A stretch of 64,000 nt of DNA from Haemophilus haemolyticus (GCF_003493605.1 NZ_QQKA01000002.1:124001-188000); one strand, 5' to 3'; counted from the first letter of the stretch, positions 26,535 through 37,855 are shown. Program-made: numbers and translations. The notes: generated by a model from the letters alone, not told the origin.

Positions 26535-26813
26535 ATGAAGAAATTATGTACCGCACTTTTGCTTTCGTTGTTTGCCATTTCTTTCGCTCATGCGAATGAA
26601 ACCAAACAAATTGTGCTAAAAGTAAAAGAAATGAATTGCCAACTTTGCGCTTATTTAGTGAATAAAGAGTTACGAAATATTGATGGCGTGATTTCAACAA
26701 AAGCATCTATTAAAAATGGGTTAGTGACGGTTGTGGAAGATCCAAAAGTCACAAACCAACAATTATTCGATGCGATTCACAAGCTGAAATATACTGCTGA
26801 AGTCGTGAATTAA
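26535..26813 (+). CDS. merP: MerP-like periplasmic heavy-metal-binding protein
   Basis: 92 aa: signal peptide (MKKLCTALLLSLFAISFAHA) then one heavy-metal-associated (HMA) domain. The metal site is MNCQLCAYLV, i.e. the M-x-C-x2-C pattern with Q-L between the cysteines. The beta-alpha-beta pattern continues to the end. It starts 8 bases after merT and should deliver a thiophilic ion to it. Confidence 0.88.
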   Translation: MKKLCTALLLSLFAISFAHANETKQIVLKVKEMNCQLCAYLVNKELRNIDGVISTKASIKNGLVTVVEDPKVTNQQLFDAIHKLKYTAEVVN

Positions 26814-26832
26814 ACGCTAAATATCTAGCAAA

Positions 26833-26862
26833 AAAAGTGCGGTGAAAATTCACCGCACTTTT
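26833..26862. terminator. uptake-signal dyad acting as bidirectional terminator
   Basis: AAAAGTGCGGTGAA and TTCACCGCACTTTT form a perfect 14-bp stem with an AA loop between the convergent merP and sodC genes. A-runs and T-runs flank both sides. Paired uptake signals serving as terminators are known in Haemophilus. Confidence 0.88.
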
Positions 26863-26879
26863 CGTTTCGAACAATCGAA

Positions 26880-27452
26880 TTATTTAATCACGCCACATGC
26901 CATACGTAGGCCGCCACCGCCAAGTGGAGCTGGATGATCGGAGTGATTATCACCACCAGCGTGGATCATAATAGAGTGACCGCGAACATCATCTAAATGT
27001 TTAAGACGTGGTGCTAAAACAGGGTTTGTTGCTGTGCCATCATGTAATACAGTTAATGCCGGTAAATCACCTAAGTGTGCGTCATCTTGCCATGGGTAAC
27101 CATGTTGTTTTGCACCTTTAGGATCCCAGTGACCACCAGCGCCTAAACCAGCTGTCAATTTACCCTCTTTTTCTTTTGGCTCACAGCTTGGGTTTTCATG
27201 GATGTGGAAACCATGTAAGCCTTCGCTTAATCCTTGTAAATTAGGGGTAAACACAAGACCATAGTTAGATTCAGTAATCGTAACAGTACCCACATCTTTG
27301 TTACCGTTTACTGGATCAAGTTGTTGCACTTTCACTTCAATAGAAGCACCTTTTGGTGCCATATTGTGATCATGATTATGCTCATGTGCTTGCGCAACAC
27401 CAACTGAACATACCGCACTAACCGCTAGTGCTAATAAGGTTTTCATACTCAT
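26880..27452 (-). CDS. sodC: periplasmic Cu,Zn superoxide dismutase
   Basis: 190 aa with a signal peptide and a His-rich N-terminus (HEHNHDHN) as in other Haemophilus SodC. Copper and zinc ligands are all in place: the two His of GFHIH, the bridging His of GGHWDP, His of KQHGYPW, His and Asp of DAHLGDLP, and His of [11 protein letters not shown] and MACG cysteines can form the usual disulfide. It dismutates superoxide in the periplasm. AGGAG lies six bases before the first of two ATGs (27452). All metal ligands are present, so the enzyme should be active. Confidence 0.96.
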   Translation of the reverse strand: MSMKTLLALAVSAVCSVGVAQAHEHNHDHNMAPKGASIEVKVQQLDPVNGNKDVGTVTITESNYGLVFTPNLQGLSEGLHGFHIHENPSCEPKEKEGKLTAGLGAGGHWDPKGAKQHGYPWQDDAHLGDLPALTVLHDGTATNPVLAPRLKHLDDVRGHSIMIHAGGDNHSDHPAPLGGGGLRMACGVIK

Positions 27453-27539
27453 TGCAATCTCCTTTATTGCAGTAAAAACTCATGACTATTTTAGTCAATT
27501 TCGTTTAAAAAGCCGACAAGTTTTTACGAAAATTTCACA

Positions 27540-27896
27540 TTATTTTAAACATCCACGTACAATCAATACGCCAACATTTCGAGCTTGCGCGACAGCTTTC
27601 GGTTTACTCAGTTTAATTTTTAATCCTTGAAGTTGATAACGTGATTCAAGCAAATCTGCCACTTCATAAGCCACTCGTTCAATCAGCAAGAAAGGTTTGC
27701 TTTCCACATAATCAATAATCACTTGGCTCACTTCAGCATAATTCAAACAATATGCAACATCATCCGTTTCCCCCGCTTGTTTACAATCCCAAGCCATTTC
27801 CAAATCAAACACAAGTTTTTGCTTAATTTGCTGTTCCCAATCATATACGCCAATTTGAGCAAAAACAGTCAATTCTTCAATAAAAACACGATCCAT
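27540..27896 (-). CDS. folB: dihydroneopterin aldolase
   Basis: 118 aa, counted from MDRVFIEELTVFAQIGVYDWE at ATG 27896; the open frame continues upstream but without family resemblance. FolB converts dihydroneopterin to 6-hydroxymethyl-dihydropterin in folate synthesis. Motifs are the N-terminal IGVYDWE with the catalytic Glu and the C-terminal IKLSKPKAVAQARNVGV with the conserved Lys. It is divergent from plsY, 82 bases apart. Confidence 0.94.
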   Translation of the reverse strand: MDRVFIEELTVFAQIGVYDWEQQIKQKLVFDLEMAWDCKQAGETDDVAYCLNYAEVSQVIIDYVESKPFLLIERVAYEVADLLESRYQLQGLKIKLSKPKAVAQARNVGVLIVRGCLK

Positions 27897-27978
27897 AAGA
27901 TTTCCTCTAAAATTATTGTAGGCGTATGCTATCAACTTTGGGTAGAATAACGAATAATTTTTCTTGCTGGAGTACAAA

Positions 27979-28578
27979 ATGAGCCTTTTTGCCCTTTTTT
28001 ATATGCTTTGTGCCTATCTTTTAGGCTCTATTTCCAGTGCTATTCTAATTTGTCGCATTGCTGGCTTACCGGATCCTCGTCAAAATGGATCAAACAATCC
28101 AGGGGCAACAAATGTACTTCGTATCGGAGGCCGTTGGTCTGCTCTTACCGTACTGATTATTGATATTTTAAAAGGCATGACGCCAGTATGGGTTGGTTAC
28201 TATTTAGGACTCACACAGTTTGAATTAGGCATGGTCGCACTTGGTGCTTGCTTGGGACACATTTTCCCCATTTTCTTCCAATTCAAAGGCGGCAAAGGCG
28301 TCGCAACCGCTTTCGGTGCGATTGCACCAATTTCTTGGGCTGTAGCCGGTTCTACATTAGGCACCTGGGTCTTCGTTTTTCTTATCAGCGGTTATTCTTC
28401 ATTAAGTGCGGTTATTTCTGCTTTACTCGTGCCTTTTTATGTATGGTGGTTTAAACCTGAATTTACTTTTCCCGTTGCACTGGTGTGTTGCCTATTAATT
28501 TATCGTCATCACGATAATGTTCAACGTTTATGGCGCGGTCAAGAAGATAAAGTTTGGGCTAAATTTAAAAAGAAATAA
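27979..28578 (+). CDS. plsY: glycerol-3-phosphate acyltransferase PlsY
   Basis: 199 aa inner-membrane enzyme that moves the acyl group from acyl-phosphate to glycerol-3-phosphate, the first step of phospholipid synthesis. Three conserved cytoplasmic motifs are visible: [23 protein letters not shown] and [23 protein letters not shown] 27979 follows GGAG and fits the family start better than the TTG at 27964. Downstream lies narQ, after a single uptake signal. Confidence 0.95.
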   Translation: MSLFALFYMLCAYLLGSISSAILICRIAGLPDPRQNGSNNPGATNVLRIGGRWSALTVLIIDILKGMTPVWVGYYLGLTQFELGMVALGACLGHIFPIFFQFKGGKGVATAFGAIAPISWAVAGSTLGTWVFVFLISGYSSLSAVISALLVPFYVWWFKPEFTFPVALVCCLLIYRHHDNVQRLWRGQEDKVWAKFKKK

Positions 28579-28619
28579 AAAATTCACCGCACTTTTCTAA
28601 ATTTCCACTGGAGTTTCCT

Positions 28620-30323
28620 GTGCATACTAAACGTTCAGTTTCCACTCGTATTGCTAAATATTTATTCATCATTCTCATCGTTGCTGGCGTGATTAGCTCA
28701 CTAAGTTTGGCCATTATGAGCAGTAATAAATACGACGCAGAAGCCATTAATATTTCAGGTTCTTTGCGGATGCAAAGTTATCGCCTGCTCTATGAAATGC
28801 AAGAACAACCAGAAAGCTTGGAAACGAACTTACGTCGTTATCATATAAGCCTTCATTCATCTGCTTTATTGGAAGTTCAAAATCAATTTTTCACACCGAA
28901 TGTATTAAAACATTCCTATCAAAACATTTTGCAACGTTGGACGAACATGGAAAAATATGCCCGCCAACACGATGTAAAAAACTATAGTAATCAGCTCACT
29001 GACTATGTAGCAGATGTTGATTATTTTGTGTTTGAGCTACAACGTTTCAGTGAACAAAAATGGATTCTGGGTGTATCGGTGCTCTTTTTCGCGATGTTGT
29101 TAATTTTAGTCATGGTGTCTTATGTGATTTGGTACACACAGCGGGAAGTCGTAAAACCACTGCACTTAATGACGAAAGCCAGTATGCAAGTGCAAATGCG
29201 TCAATTCAATCACATTCCTCTTGATACAACGAAACAAAATGAGCTCGGTACATTGGCGCGTATCTTCACACAAATGTCCACGGAGCTTGGGCAGCTTTAT
29301 TCACGTTTGGAAGAAACAGTAAACGAAAAAACACAAAAGTTACGCCAAACCAACCGCTCTTTGACGACACTTTATCAAAGTTCTCAAATTCTTAATGCCA
29401 ACACGCTCAACGATAAAGTATTAAGCCAAGTGCTCGATCACATTCTAGTCAGTGAGAATTTGAAATATATCAAAGTTGAAGTTATGGGTGCAGAGCATTG
29501 GGATATTGCTTTTGGTACTCAAGATTTAGACTGCTCGTTGCAAACTGAGACACTTTCTGTCGATAACGAAGAATTCGGTGCACTCTCTTGGCAAGCAGGA
29601 TTACCTTGTCCCGATCCGAGAATGATGCAAAACCTTGCTCAAATGCTTGCACGAGCCCTTTATTTCCAAAAAAGTTTACGCCAACAAGAACAGCTCTTAT
29701 TGATGGAAGAGCGGTCAATTATCGCACGAGAATTGCATGACTCATTGGCTCAAGTGCTATCGTTTTTACAGATCCAACTTACATTACTTAAACATAACTT
29801 AAAAAGAGAAGGCGATTCATCCAAAGAACAAAGTTTGGTCATTATTCGTGATTTTGAACAGGCTCTTTCGAGTGGATATGCACAATTACGCGAGCTTTTA
29901 GCCACTTTCCGTTTAACTATACAAGAAGCTAATTTACAGCTTGCGCTAGAACAAGTGATTGACTCATTGCGTTCACAAACAACGATGCAAATGAACGTTA
30001 ATTGCCAATTGCCATCACAAAGTTTGAATCCACAACAACTGGTTCATGTGCTACAAATTGTACGTGAAGCCACCACCAATGCGATCAAACATTCTCAAGG
30101 CACAGTAATTGAAATTAGCGCCAAAATTAATACAGAAGGCGAATACGAAATTTTAGTTGAAGATAATGGTATCGGTATTCAAGACCTTGAAGAGCCTGAA
30201 GGTCATTATGGATTAAATATTATGACTGAACGTAGTCGTCAACTTAATGCAGAATTTAACATTATTCGTCGCGAACAAGGCGGTACACAGGTGAAAATCA
30301 CGCTTCCACACGCTTTATGTTAA
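28620..30323 (+). CDS. narQ: nitrate/nitrite sensor histidine kinase
   Basis: 567 aa. N-terminal membrane helix, periplasmic sensor with the P-box-like SGSLRMQSYRLLYEM near residues 41-55, second membrane helix near 145-168, HAMP region, cysteine-containing GAF-like linker, and a HisKA_3 dimerisation box LHDSLAQVL with His373 as phospho-acceptor. The ATPase domain has NAIKHSQG and DNGIGI. It senses nitrate or nitrite and phosphorylates a NarP-type regulator encoded elsewhere. GTG 28620 is the start, after GGAG. It may affect dms operon expression; this is inference. Confidence 0.93.
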   Translation: MHTKRSVSTRIAKYLFIILIVAGVISSLSLAIMSSNKYDAEAINISGSLRMQSYRLLYEMQEQPESLETNLRRYHISLHSSALLEVQNQFFTPNVLKHSYQNILQRWTNMEKYARQHDVKNYSNQLTDYVADVDYFVFELQRFSEQKWILGVSVLFFAMLLILVMVSYVIWYTQREVVKPLHLMTKASMQVQMRQFNHIPLDTTKQNELGTLARIFTQMSTELGQLYSRLEETVNEKTQKLRQTNRSLTTLYQSSQILNANTLNDKVLSQVLDHILVSENLKYIKVEVMGAEHWDIAFGTQDLDCSLQTETLSVDNEEFGALSWQAGLPCPDPRMMQNLAQMLARALYFQKSLRQQEQLLLMEERSIIARELHDSLAQVLSFLQIQLTLLKHNLKREGDSSKEQSLVIIRDFEQALSSGYAQLRELLATFRLTIQEANLQLALEQVIDSLRSQTTMQMNVNCQLPSQSLNPQQLVHVLQIVREATTNAIKHSQGTVIEISAKINTEGEYEILVEDNGIGIQDLEEPEGHYGLNIMTERSRQLNAEFNIIRREQGGTQVKITLPHALC

Positions 30324-30398
30324 TTACGGTGGATATAATTATTCATAGCAACTGGTATAAAAGATAAATTTTTTATGCACCCTACAATGGTATTTTAA

Positions 30399-31424
30399 AT
30401 GCAAAATTTACAACCTTTTCACACTTTCCATATTCATGCTAATGCTCGTGAAATTATCCAAGCGCATAGCATTGAACAACTACAACAAGCATGGGTTCAT
30501 TCAAAAGCGGAAAATTTACCCGCACTTTTTCTAGGTCAAGGCAGTAATATGCTATTTCTAGATGATTTTAATGGTGTGGTGATTTTAAATCGTTTAATGG
30601 GCATTACCCACCAACAGGATTCTGATTTTCACTACCTGCATGTGAATGGCGGTGAAAATTGGCATGAATTGGTGGAGTGGTCTATTAACAATGGTATTTA
30701 TGGATTAGAAAATTTGGCTATGATTCCTGGCTGTGCAGGCTCTGCACCAATTCAAAATATCGGTGCTTATGGCGTTGAATTTAAAGATGTGTGCGATTAT
30801 GTGGATGTACTTAATTTAAACACGAATGAAACCTTCCGACTCGATACAGAACAATGTGAATTTGGTTATCGTGAAAGTATTTTCAAACATCGTTATCAAC
30901 AAGGTTATGTGATTACTGCGGTTGGATTAAAGCTCACAAAAAATTGGCAGCCTATTCTAAAATATGGCTCGCTTGTAGACTTCGATCCAAAAACTGTCAC
31001 CGCTAAACAAATTTTTGATGAAGTCTGTCATATCCGTCAAAGCAAATTACCTAATCCCAATGAATTTGGTAACGCGGGCAGTTTTTTTAAAAATCCCGTT
31101 GTCAGTTTGGAACATTTTGAAGAAATTAAAAAACATCACGAAAATCTACCGCACTTTCCGCAAGCAGATGGCTCAGTGAAATTAGCGGCAGGCTGGCTGA
31201 TTGATCAATGCAATCTTAAAGGTTTTCAAATGGGCGGTGCAGCCGTTCATGAAAAACAAGCATTAGTATTAATTAACAAAAGCGGGGCAACAGGACAAGA
31301 CGTAGTCAAACTCGCCCATCACGTTCGCCAAACTGTTGCAGAAAAATTTGGTGTATATTTACAACCTGAAGTCCGCTTTATTGGTGCAACTGGCGAAGTA
31401 AATAGCGAGCAAACTATCGCATAA
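30399..31424 (+). CDS. murB: UDP-N-acetylenolpyruvoylglucosamine reductase
   Basis: 341 aa flavoprotein of type I MurB length. It makes UDP-N-acetylmuramate in peptidoglycan synthesis. Motifs: FAD-binding [38 protein letters not shown], and the catalytic Ser in [11 protein letters not shown] with the C-terminal Glu in [11 protein letters not shown] 30399 is preceded by an AT-rich stretch with a weak ribosome binding site. Confidence 0.97.
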   Translation: MQNLQPFHTFHIHANAREIIQAHSIEQLQQAWVHSKAENLPALFLGQGSNMLFLDDFNGVVILNRLMGITHQQDSDFHYLHVNGGENWHELVEWSINNGIYGLENLAMIPGCAGSAPIQNIGAYGVEFKDVCDYVDVLNLNTNETFRLDTEQCEFGYRESIFKHRYQQGYVITAVGLKLTKNWQPILKYGSLVDFDPKTVTAKQIFDEVCHIRQSKLPNPNEFGNAGSFFKNPVVSLEHFEEIKKHHENLPHFPQADGSVKLAAGWLIDQCNLKGFQMGGAAVHEKQALVLINKSGATGQDVVKLAHHVRQTVAEKFGVYLQPEVRFIGATGEVNSEQTIA

Positions 31425-31449
31425 TTTTTATAAACTAAGGAAATAAATC

Positions 31450-31761
31450 ATGAGCTTTAAAGAAATTTTAGAAACCTTACCCACAATCGATCATTTAACC
31501 GGTTTAAATGTGATAGATGGCGAAACTATTATCCACAACATTCCAGCTATACCAGGTAAATTAGGTTCGCTTCGCCTTTATAATGCATTGGCTGAAAAAT
31601 TTAACGGAAAATTAAACCGCACTTCCGCACAACAAGGCGTTGAATGGTTTGCAGAACACATCGAAGATGCAAAAGAGAATCCAGGCAAGCATCCGAACAT
31701 TGATTTACTATTTAAAGTCATCGATGAAAATCTTAATTTAACCCTGATTCCACTTTGCTAA
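31450..31761 (+). CDS. DUF2322-like small protein
   Basis: 103 aa cytoplasmic protein, probably of the uncharacterised DUF2322 family (recognised from general pattern, moderate certainty). No catalytic motif stands out; the sequence is mixed alpha/beta and ends in LNLTLIPLC. AAGGAAATAA precedes its ATG. It lies between murB and rpoH and starts 25 bases after murB, so it may be cotranscribed with it. Confidence 0.7.
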   Translation: MSFKEILETLPTIDHLTGLNVIDGETIIHNIPAIPGKLGSLRLYNALAEKFNGKLNRTSAQQGVEWFAEHIEDAKENPGKHPNIDLLFKVIDENLNLTLIPLC

Positions 31762-31898
31762 TTAATCAGAATTATTTAGAATAATTGAACTTTTGATTGA
31801 TAAAACCTGTCTTATTAACAAATTGGTTCAATAAGATAGCTTATTGTGCTATAACTAGGCTCATTGATTGGCAAAAGCCAAAATAAAGAAGGGAAACG

Positions 31899-32744
31899 AT
31901 GGATAAAGAAACACAAATGATGTTAGTTCCTCAAGGCAGTATCGAAGGTTATATTCGTGCGGCAAATGAATATCCGATGCTGACCGCAGAGGAAGAAAAG
32001 GAATTGGCAGAACGCTTGTATTATCACGAGGATTTAGATGCAGCAAAAAAACTCATTTTGTCGCATCTTCGTTTCGTGATCCATGTTGCACGTGGCTATT
32101 CTGGCTATGGTTTGCCTCAAGCTGATTTAATCCAAGAAGGCAATATCGGCTTAATGAAAGCTGTTAAACGTTTTAACCCTGAAGTTGGTGTACGCTTGGT
32201 GTCATTCGCTGTGCATTGGATTAAAGCTGAGATCCACGAATATGTTCTTCGTAACTGGCGTATCGTAAAAGTCGCGACCACGAAAGCTCAACGTAAATTA
32301 TTTTTCAACCTACGCAAAACTAAACAACGTTTAGGCTGGTTTAATGAAAATGAAGTTGATATCGTAGCAAACGAACTAGGTGTTTCCAAAGAAGATGTGA
32401 TCGAAATGGAATCGCGTATGAGCGGTGCAGATGTAGGTTTTGATTTACCCACTGATGATGCAGAAACAGAGACCTATTCTCCCGCCCTTTATTTGGAAGA
32501 TAAAAGTTCTAATTTCGCTGCAGAGCTGGAAAATGAAAACTTTGAAAGCCAAGCAACCGAGCAATTAGGTGCTGCGCTACAAAGTCTAGATGCGCGTAGT
32601 CAGGATATTATCAAAGCTCGTTGGCTAGATGATAACAAAGCCACATTACACGACTTAGCGGCAAAATATAATGTATCTGCGGAACGTATTCGTCAATTAG
32701 AAACTAATGCACTGAAAAAATTAAAAAGTGCGGTGAGTTTTTAA
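31899..32744 (+). CDS. rpoH: heat-shock sigma factor sigma32
   Basis: 281 aa, standard length for RpoH. Region 2 contains [17 protein letters not shown] and the RpoH-box region [17 protein letters not shown]. Region 4 has the helix-turn-helix [20 protein letters not shown]. It directs RNA polymerase to heat-shock promoters such as the one seen ahead of groES (51785-51812). The 137-base leader may hold its promoters and a thermosensing fold, but I cannot define them. AAGGGAAACG precedes the ATG. Confidence 0.97.
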   Translation: MDKETQMMLVPQGSIEGYIRAANEYPMLTAEEEKELAERLYYHEDLDAAKKLILSHLRFVIHVARGYSGYGLPQADLIQEGNIGLMKAVKRFNPEVGVRLVSFAVHWIKAEIHEYVLRNWRIVKVATTKAQRKLFFNLRKTKQRLGWFNENEVDIVANELGVSKEDVIEMESRMSGADVGFDLPTDDAETETYSPALYLEDKSSNFAAELENENFESQATEQLGAALQSLDARSQDIIKARWLDDNKATLHDLAAKYNVSAERIRQLETNALKKLKSAVSF

Positions 32745-32760
32745 ATAATTTGGAAAAAGA

Positions 32761-32786
32761 AAACCTGCTGATTAGCAGGTTTTTTA
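32761..32786. terminator. bidirectional terminator between rpoH and dusC
   Basis: AAACCTGCT pairs with AGCAGGTTT around GATT, with T-run after it on the plus strand and a run of A before it. It lies between convergent genes. Confidence 0.88.
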
Positions 32787-33716
32787 TTTATCATTTAAAC
32801 GTAATTTCAAATCTTCAGCAGTTTGGCAAGTCTTAATCTTATCAAACACTTGGTTCGCTTCATCATATTCCTTATTCAAATAACGTAACCATTGTTTAAT
32901 TCGTGCCACATGGTAAAAACCACTGTCATATTCATTTTCGACATTAACATATTTTTGCAAGATTTTTTGAATCTCGCACCAAGGCATTTTTTCTGCATTT
33001 GATTTCAGAACATGGCTTAAGTTCGGAATATTCAATGCACCTCGTCCCACCATTAAATCCTGACAACCTGTTTGAGATAAGCAATCTTGACCATCTTGCC
33101 AATGCCAAATTTCTCCGTTAGCAATAACAGGAATGGATAAACGCTCTCGGACTTTACCAATTTTTTTCCAATTAATTCGATCAGCTCGATAACCATCAGA
33201 TTTTGTGCGTCCATGAACTGTAATTTCGGTTGCGCCGCCTTGCTCCACCGCATCAGCGATTTCAAAAGCTTGAGAAATATCATCCCAGCCTAACCGCACT
33301 TTTACACTAACGGGGAATTCACTTGGCACGGCTCTGCGTAAGGCTTGAGTGGCACGATAAATCAATTCAGGCTGTTTCAATAATGCCGCACCGCCATTGC
33401 TGCCATTCACCGTTTTAGAGGGGCAACCACAATTTAAATCAATACCATGAGAACCAAGTTCTATCGCACGAATAGCATTTTCAGCAAGGCATTCTGGATG
33501 CTGGCCTAGCAACTGCACTCGCACAAGCGTGCCAGAAGAAGTAAAGCCCTGATTTTTTAATTCAGGGCATAAACGATAAAATACTTTTTCAGGAAGAAGT
33601 TGATCAACTACGCGGACAAATTCTGTTATACATAAATCGTAGTCATTCACTTCCGTGAGAAGTTGACGCACAAAGGGATCTAGAACCCCTTGCATAGGCG
33701 CAAGAATAACACGCAC
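32784..33716 (-). CDS. dusC: tRNA-dihydrouridine synthase DusC
   Basis: 310 aa flavoenzyme, the Dus family member that reduces U16 in tRNA in enterobacteria. Motifs: N-terminal [10 protein letters not shown], catalytic Cys in [28 protein letters not shown], the HGRTKSDGY loop and VIANGEIW. The C-terminal tail with [11 protein letters not shown] is typical of DusC rather than DusA or DusB. The ATG overlaps the djlA stop codon (shared base 33716), so the two genes are coupled. Confidence 0.92.
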   Translation of the reverse strand: MRVILAPMQGVLDPFVRQLLTEVNDYDLCITEFVRVVDQLLPEKVFYRLCPELKNQGFTSSGTLVRVQLLGQHPECLAENAIRAIELGSHGIDLNCGCPSKTVNGSNGGAALLKQPELIYRATQALRRAVPSEFPVSVKVRLGWDDISQAFEIADAVEQGGATEITVHGRTKSDGYRADRINWKKIGKVRERLSIPVIANGEIWHWQDGQDCLSQTGCQDLMVGRGALNIPNLSHVLKSNAEKMPWCEIQKILQKYVNVENEYDSGFYHVARIKQWLRYLNKEYDEANQVFDKIKTCQTAEDLKLRLNDK

Positions 33717-34582
33717 TATTTCCAGCCTTTTGCTTTACAAATTAAATCGTAAGCAGCTTGAATCTGTTGAGTTTTTTCTTTTGCCATTTCCATCATTTCT
33801 GGCGGTAAACCTTTCGCCACGAGTTTATCTGGATGGTGTTCATTCATTAAACGACGATAAGCGCGCTTAACCGTGTTTTGCTCATCTGACTCTGTCACAC
33901 CCAATACTTTATAGGCATCATTTAAAGTTGGGCCAGAAGCATGTTGGTAACCACCACTATTTTGTTGCTGATATTGGTAGCCACCTTGATATGCACCTTG
34001 TTGATATTGGTGATAAAAACCGCCTTGAGTAAAAGCTCTAGCAGCCATTTCCATTGCAATCATTTGTTCAAATTGCATACGAGAAAGACCAAGTTCTTCA
34101 GCAATTACATAAAGCACTTCTTTCTCATTTTCGTGAAGTTCTGAATCGGCAAAAGCCGCTTGAACTTGCACTTGTAAGAACATTCGCAATAAATCAGCAC
34201 GTTGCCCACAACCAATGCGAAATTCACGGATAACCTGGCGAATTGGGAAATCAGATTCTTTACCACGACGAAACGCATCTTGCGCTAATTTACGCCCCGC
34301 ATCATCCAGTTTAAGCTGAATCATTAATTGATTAGCTAATTGGATATCTTCTTCTGTTACACGCCCTTTCGATTTACTTAAATGCCCTAACACCGCAAAG
34401 GTAGTTTGCATAAACAAGTCTTGACGCGTTGTTTTCTTTTTAAAGAAACTGGAACTTACCGAGCCAAGCTCATACAATTTTTTATCTGCAATGGAACCTA
34501 AAATGAGCCCAGCAATCGCACCAAAAAATCCACCAACTTTCCAACCTAAAAATACGCCTATAATTTTTCCAATAAATCCCAT
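33716..34582 (-). CDS. djlA: membrane-anchored DnaJ-like protein DjlA
   Basis: 288 aa. An N-terminal glycine-rich membrane helix ([20 protein letters not shown]), a TerB-like helical middle, a Gln/Tyr/Gly-rich linker ([15 protein letters not shown]), and a C-terminal J domain with the HPD motif ([11 protein letters not shown]). It is a type III DnaJ co-chaperone for DnaK at the inner membrane. It is followed by dusC with overlapping stop and start. Confidence 0.95.
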   Translation of the reverse strand: MGFIGKIIGVFLGWKVGGFFGAIAGLILGSIADKKLYELGSVSSSFFKKKTTRQDLFMQTTFAVLGHLSKSKGRVTEEDIQLANQLMIQLKLDDAGRKLAQDAFRRGKESDFPIRQVIREFRIGCGQRADLLRMFLQVQVQAAFADSELHENEKEVLYVIAEELGLSRMQFEQMIAMEMAARAFTQGGFYHQYQQGAYQGGYQYQQQNSGGYQHASGPTLNDAYKVLGVTESDEQNTVKRAYRRLMNEHHPDKLVAKGLPPEMMEMAKEKTQQIQAAYDLICKAKGWK

Positions 34583-34660
34583 TCTTTCCCCTGTTAAGTC
34601 AAAGTGCGGTTATTTTTATAATGTTATTTATAATGATGACAAAAATTTATTTCTCAAGTT

Positions 34661-35302
34661 TTATACGCCAAATTCGGCACGATAAGCACGCATTTCTGGC
34701 AAATGGCTACTGTATCGAGGATCTTGTTCGATAAATTGCATCAAATCATCTAAATCAATGATTGATAGCACTTGGCATTGATAATCACGTTCTACTTCTT
34801 GAATTGCTGAAAGCTCACCTTTTCCTCGTTCTTTACGGTTTAGAGCGATCAATACCGCCGCAAGCTCTGCCTTATTTGCACTGATTAATTCCATAGATTC
34901 ACGGATCGCAGTGCCAGCCGTAATTACGTCATCCACAAGCAAAATTTTTCCTTGCAATGGGCTACCAATTAAATTGCCGCCCTCTCCGTGATCTTTCACC
35001 TCTTTGCGATTAAAACACACGGATTTATCAATACCATAACGATTAAATAGCGCCACCGAAACTGAAGTGCCAATTGGAATACCTTTGTAAGCTGGGCCAA
35101 AAACCACATCAAAATCTACCGCACTTGCCTGAATTGCCGCAGCATAAAACTCGCCTAAACGCGCTAAATCTGCTCCCGTATTAAACAAACCCGCATTGAA
35201 GAAATACGGGCTTTTACGCCCTGATTTCAAAGTAAACTCTCCGAATTTCAATACATTTCGGCTTAAAGCAAATTCGATAAAATCGCGTTTATATTGTTCC
35301 AT
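34661..35302 (-). CDS. pyrE: orotate phosphoribosyltransferase
   Basis: 213 aa. Converts orotate and PRPP to OMP in pyrimidine synthesis. PRPP-binding motif [15 protein letters not shown] and the flexible catalytic loop [14 protein letters not shown] are clear, with [10 protein letters not shown] before them. It follows rph by 23 bases on the same strand, the rph-pyrE order known from enterobacteria. No obvious attenuator hairpin fits in the short gap. Confidence 0.97.
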   Translation of the reverse strand: MEQYKRDFIEFALSRNVLKFGEFTLKSGRKSPYFFNAGLFNTGADLARLGEFYAAAIQASAVDFDVVFGPAYKGIPIGTSVSVALFNRYGIDKSVCFNRKEVKDHGEGGNLIGSPLQGKILLVDDVITAGTAIRESMELISANKAELAAVLIALNRKERGKGELSAIQEVERDYQCQVLSIIDLDDLMQFIEQDPRYSSHLPEMRAYRAEFGV

Positions 35303-35325
35303 TTTTTAACCCCTATAAACTGTGT

Positions 35326-36042
35326 TTATAAGCCTAGCGCTTCGCGTTGAGCGATGAAAATTTGATTACAGCCTTGTTTCGCTAAATCTAATAATGTTAA
35401 TAATTCTTCATGGCTAAATGGCTCACCTTCTGCGGTGCCTTGCACCTCAATCATGCGACCATCTTCTATCATCACAACATTCATATCAGTTTCCGCTGCA
35501 GAATCTTCCACATATTCCAAATCACAAACAGCTTGACCATCAACAATCCCCACAGAAATCGCCGAAACTAGACCTTTAATTGGGTTAGTTTTTAACGTGC
35601 CATTCTCAATTAAACCGTTGATCGCATCACATAATGCGACAGCAGCACCGGTGATAGAAGCGGTTCGAGTACCACCATCTGCTTGAATAACATCGCAATC
35701 TAAAGTAATCGCACGTTCGCCCAGTGCTTTAAGATCCACCATTGCACGCAAAGAGCGGGCAATTAAACGTTGAATTTCCATTGTGCGTCCGCCTTGTTTA
35801 CCTTTAGCCGCCTCACGTTGCATACGACTATGTGTTGAACGTGGCAACATTCCGTATTCAGCCGTGACCCAGCCTTGCCCTTGTCCTTTTAAGAAACGTG
35901 GAACAGCATCTTCCACGGTTGCAGTACAAAGCACTTTAGTATCACCAAATTCAACAAGCACAGAACCTTCAGCATGCTTAGTGTAGTTACGGGTAATTTT
36001 AATTTGGCGGGGTTGATTATTTTCTCGATTATTTGGACGCAT
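35326..36042 (-). CDS. rph: ribonuclease PH
   Basis: 238 aa phosphorolytic 3'-5' exoribonuclease that trims tRNA 3' ends. Full length for the family, so not truncated as in E. coli K-12. Motifs: [60 protein letters not shown], and the C-terminal [17 protein letters not shown]. It heads a two-gene unit with pyrE. Confidence 0.97.
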   Translation of the reverse strand: MRPNNRENNQPRQIKITRNYTKHAEGSVLVEFGDTKVLCTATVEDAVPRFLKGQGQGWVTAEYGMLPRSTHSRMQREAAKGKQGGRTMEIQRLIARSLRAMVDLKALGERAITLDCDVIQADGGTRTASITGAAVALCDAINGLIENGTLKTNPIKGLVSAISVGIVDGQAVCDLEYVEDSAAETDMNVVMIEDGRMIEVQGTAEGEPFSHEELLTLLDLAKQGCNQIFIAQREALGL

Positions 36043-36076
36043 AATTATTCCTTGATATGGTTTCGAACGATGTAAT

Positions 36077-36104
36077 AAAAAAGCGCACTATTCTAGCACG
36101 CTTT
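36077..36104 (-). terminator. terminator of the SulP transporter gene
   Basis: Read leftward, AAAGCG...CTA and TAG...CGCTTT pair around GAA with one internal mismatch, followed by TTTT. It sits 9 bases past the SulP stop. Confidence 0.65.
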
Positions 36105-36112
36105 AGTTTTCA

Positions 36113-37855
36113 TTATTGGGTAGTTTTTTCAAAGTCACGAATTTTATGAAAAGTTTCGTTTAAATCTGCCGCAAAATTAATTTTTTGAATATCTGGCGAA
36201 GAATTAGATTTAACTAACATTCTCAACGGCTGGAATTGCATATTGCACAAGTAAAGTTGTTGATGCGGCAACATATGTTGAACAAATCGGGTAAGCGCAT
36301 GAATTCCACCAGCATCAAGCACTGTTACTGCATCACATTGCAGCACAATATGTCGGATTTCGTGATCGGTATGAACCGTTCTATCATGCAAATCCGCAAA
36401 TAATTTATCCGCAGCAGCAAAGAAAAGTGGACCGCTAATTCGGTAAACCAAAACGTCATCTAAATCTTCAGGCGCATTGTGTTCAATGGCTTTTGTCATC
36501 TCAGCAATCGTCCGAATAAACAAGAGACTCGCAAGCAACACTCCGACACTAATCGCAATCACCATATCAAACAATACGGTCAAAATAAGACAAGTCAGCA
36601 ACACCGCCATTTCATTTTTGCCTGAACGGCGAGCAAGATGAATAATATCGTGCACACTTGCCATATTCCACGCCACCACCAACAACAAAGCAGCCATAGA
36701 TGACAAAGGCAAATAAGAAAGGGCTTGCGAAAACAAAAGTAAAGCGAATAAAACAAGTATTGCGTGCACGACACTCGATATTGGCGATACCGCCCCTGAT
36801 TTCACATTAGCCGCAGAACGAGCAATCGCAGCTGTTGCCGTAATCCCACCAAAAAACGGAGAAATGATATTCCCCAAGCCTTGTGCTAATAACTCGTTAT
36901 TAGAATGATGTTTAGTATCTGTCATATTATCTAAAATCACTGCACAAAGAAGTGATTCGATTGCGCCCAATACCGCCATTGAAAAAGCAGCAGGTAATAA
37001 CGCTTGTAAGCTATTAAAATCCCAATGAATTAATTGACCTTGCGCATCAGAAATATTCCACGGTAGAGAAAAATCTGGCAATACATTAGGTATTCCATGA
37101 CCAATCGAACCATCAGGCAAAGTATATTGGAATGCAGATCCAATCGTCGCCACCTCAAAACCAAAATGCTGTAATGTTAGAGCTAAAATCATCCCAATAA
37201 TCACAGCAGGTAGGTGCCCTGGCACTGCCAAACGCAATTTATGCCATTGAGTCAGGACTAATAGTGTTACTACACCAACCGCTGCATTAGCCCAATTTAT
37301 CGTAGGAAGTGCGGTAAAAATTGTTTGGATTTTTTCAAGATAATGCGCAGGCATTTTTTCTATGGAAAGCCCCAAAAAATCCTTAATCTGCAAAGTACCA
37401 ATAGTAATGCCAATCCCACAAGTAAAACCTAAGGTGACGGGCAAAGGAATATATTCAATTAAACGCCCTAGGCGAAATAACGCCATCAACACCAAAATCA
37501 TCCCAGAAAGCAACGTTGCCATCAAAAGACCACTGAGCCCAAATTGTTGAGTAACAGGGTACAGAATCACAACAAAAGCGGCTGTAGGCCCAGATATATT
37601 AAAGCGAGAACCACCAGTCAGCGCGATAACGATACCCGCAATAATTGCCGTATAAAGACCATGTTGTGGCGGTACACCACTCGCAATCGCCAAAGCCATG
37701 GAAAGCGGAATCGCAATCACCCCCACGGTCAAGCCTGAAATAATGTCGCGAATCAGCGATTTTTTCGAATAACCAAAACGAAAGGAATCTTTCAGCGCGC
37801 TAAAGGGTTTTACGGCTAAAAAAACATTTTTATAAAATAACGCTTTAATATGCAT
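36113..37855 (-). CDS. SulP family anion transporter with STAS domain
   Basis: 580 aa. About 10-14 membrane helices with SulP motifs ([36 protein letters not shown], and the [18 protein letters not shown] stretch), and a C-terminal cytoplasmic STAS domain from about residue 460 ([36 protein letters not shown]). SulP proteins carry sulfate, bicarbonate or dicarboxylates; sequence alone does not choose. The single gene is transcribed toward rph and has its own terminator. Confidence 0.92.
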   Translation of the reverse strand: MHIKALFYKNVFLAVKPFSALKDSFRFGYSKKSLIRDIISGLTVGVIAIPLSMALAIASGVPPQHGLYTAIIAGIVIALTGGSRFNISGPTAAFVVILYPVTQQFGLSGLLMATLLSGMILVLMALFRLGRLIEYIPLPVTLGFTCGIGITIGTLQIKDFLGLSIEKMPAHYLEKIQTIFTALPTINWANAAVGVVTLLVLTQWHKLRLAVPGHLPAVIIGMILALTLQHFGFEVATIGSAFQYTLPDGSIGHGIPNVLPDFSLPWNISDAQGQLIHWDFNSLQALLPAAFSMAVLGAIESLLCAVILDNMTDTKHHSNNELLAQGLGNIISPFFGGITATAAIARSAANVKSGAVSPISSVVHAILVLFALLLFSQALSYLPLSSMAALLLVVAWNMASVHDIIHLARRSGKNEMAVLLTCLILTVLFDMVIAISVGVLLASLLFIRTIAEMTKAIEHNAPEDLDDVLVYRISGPLFFAAADKLFADLHDRTVHTDHEIRHIVLQCDAVTVLDAGGIHALTRFVQHMLPHQQLYLCNMQFQPLRMLVKSNSSPDIQKINFAADLNETFHKIRDFEKTTQ

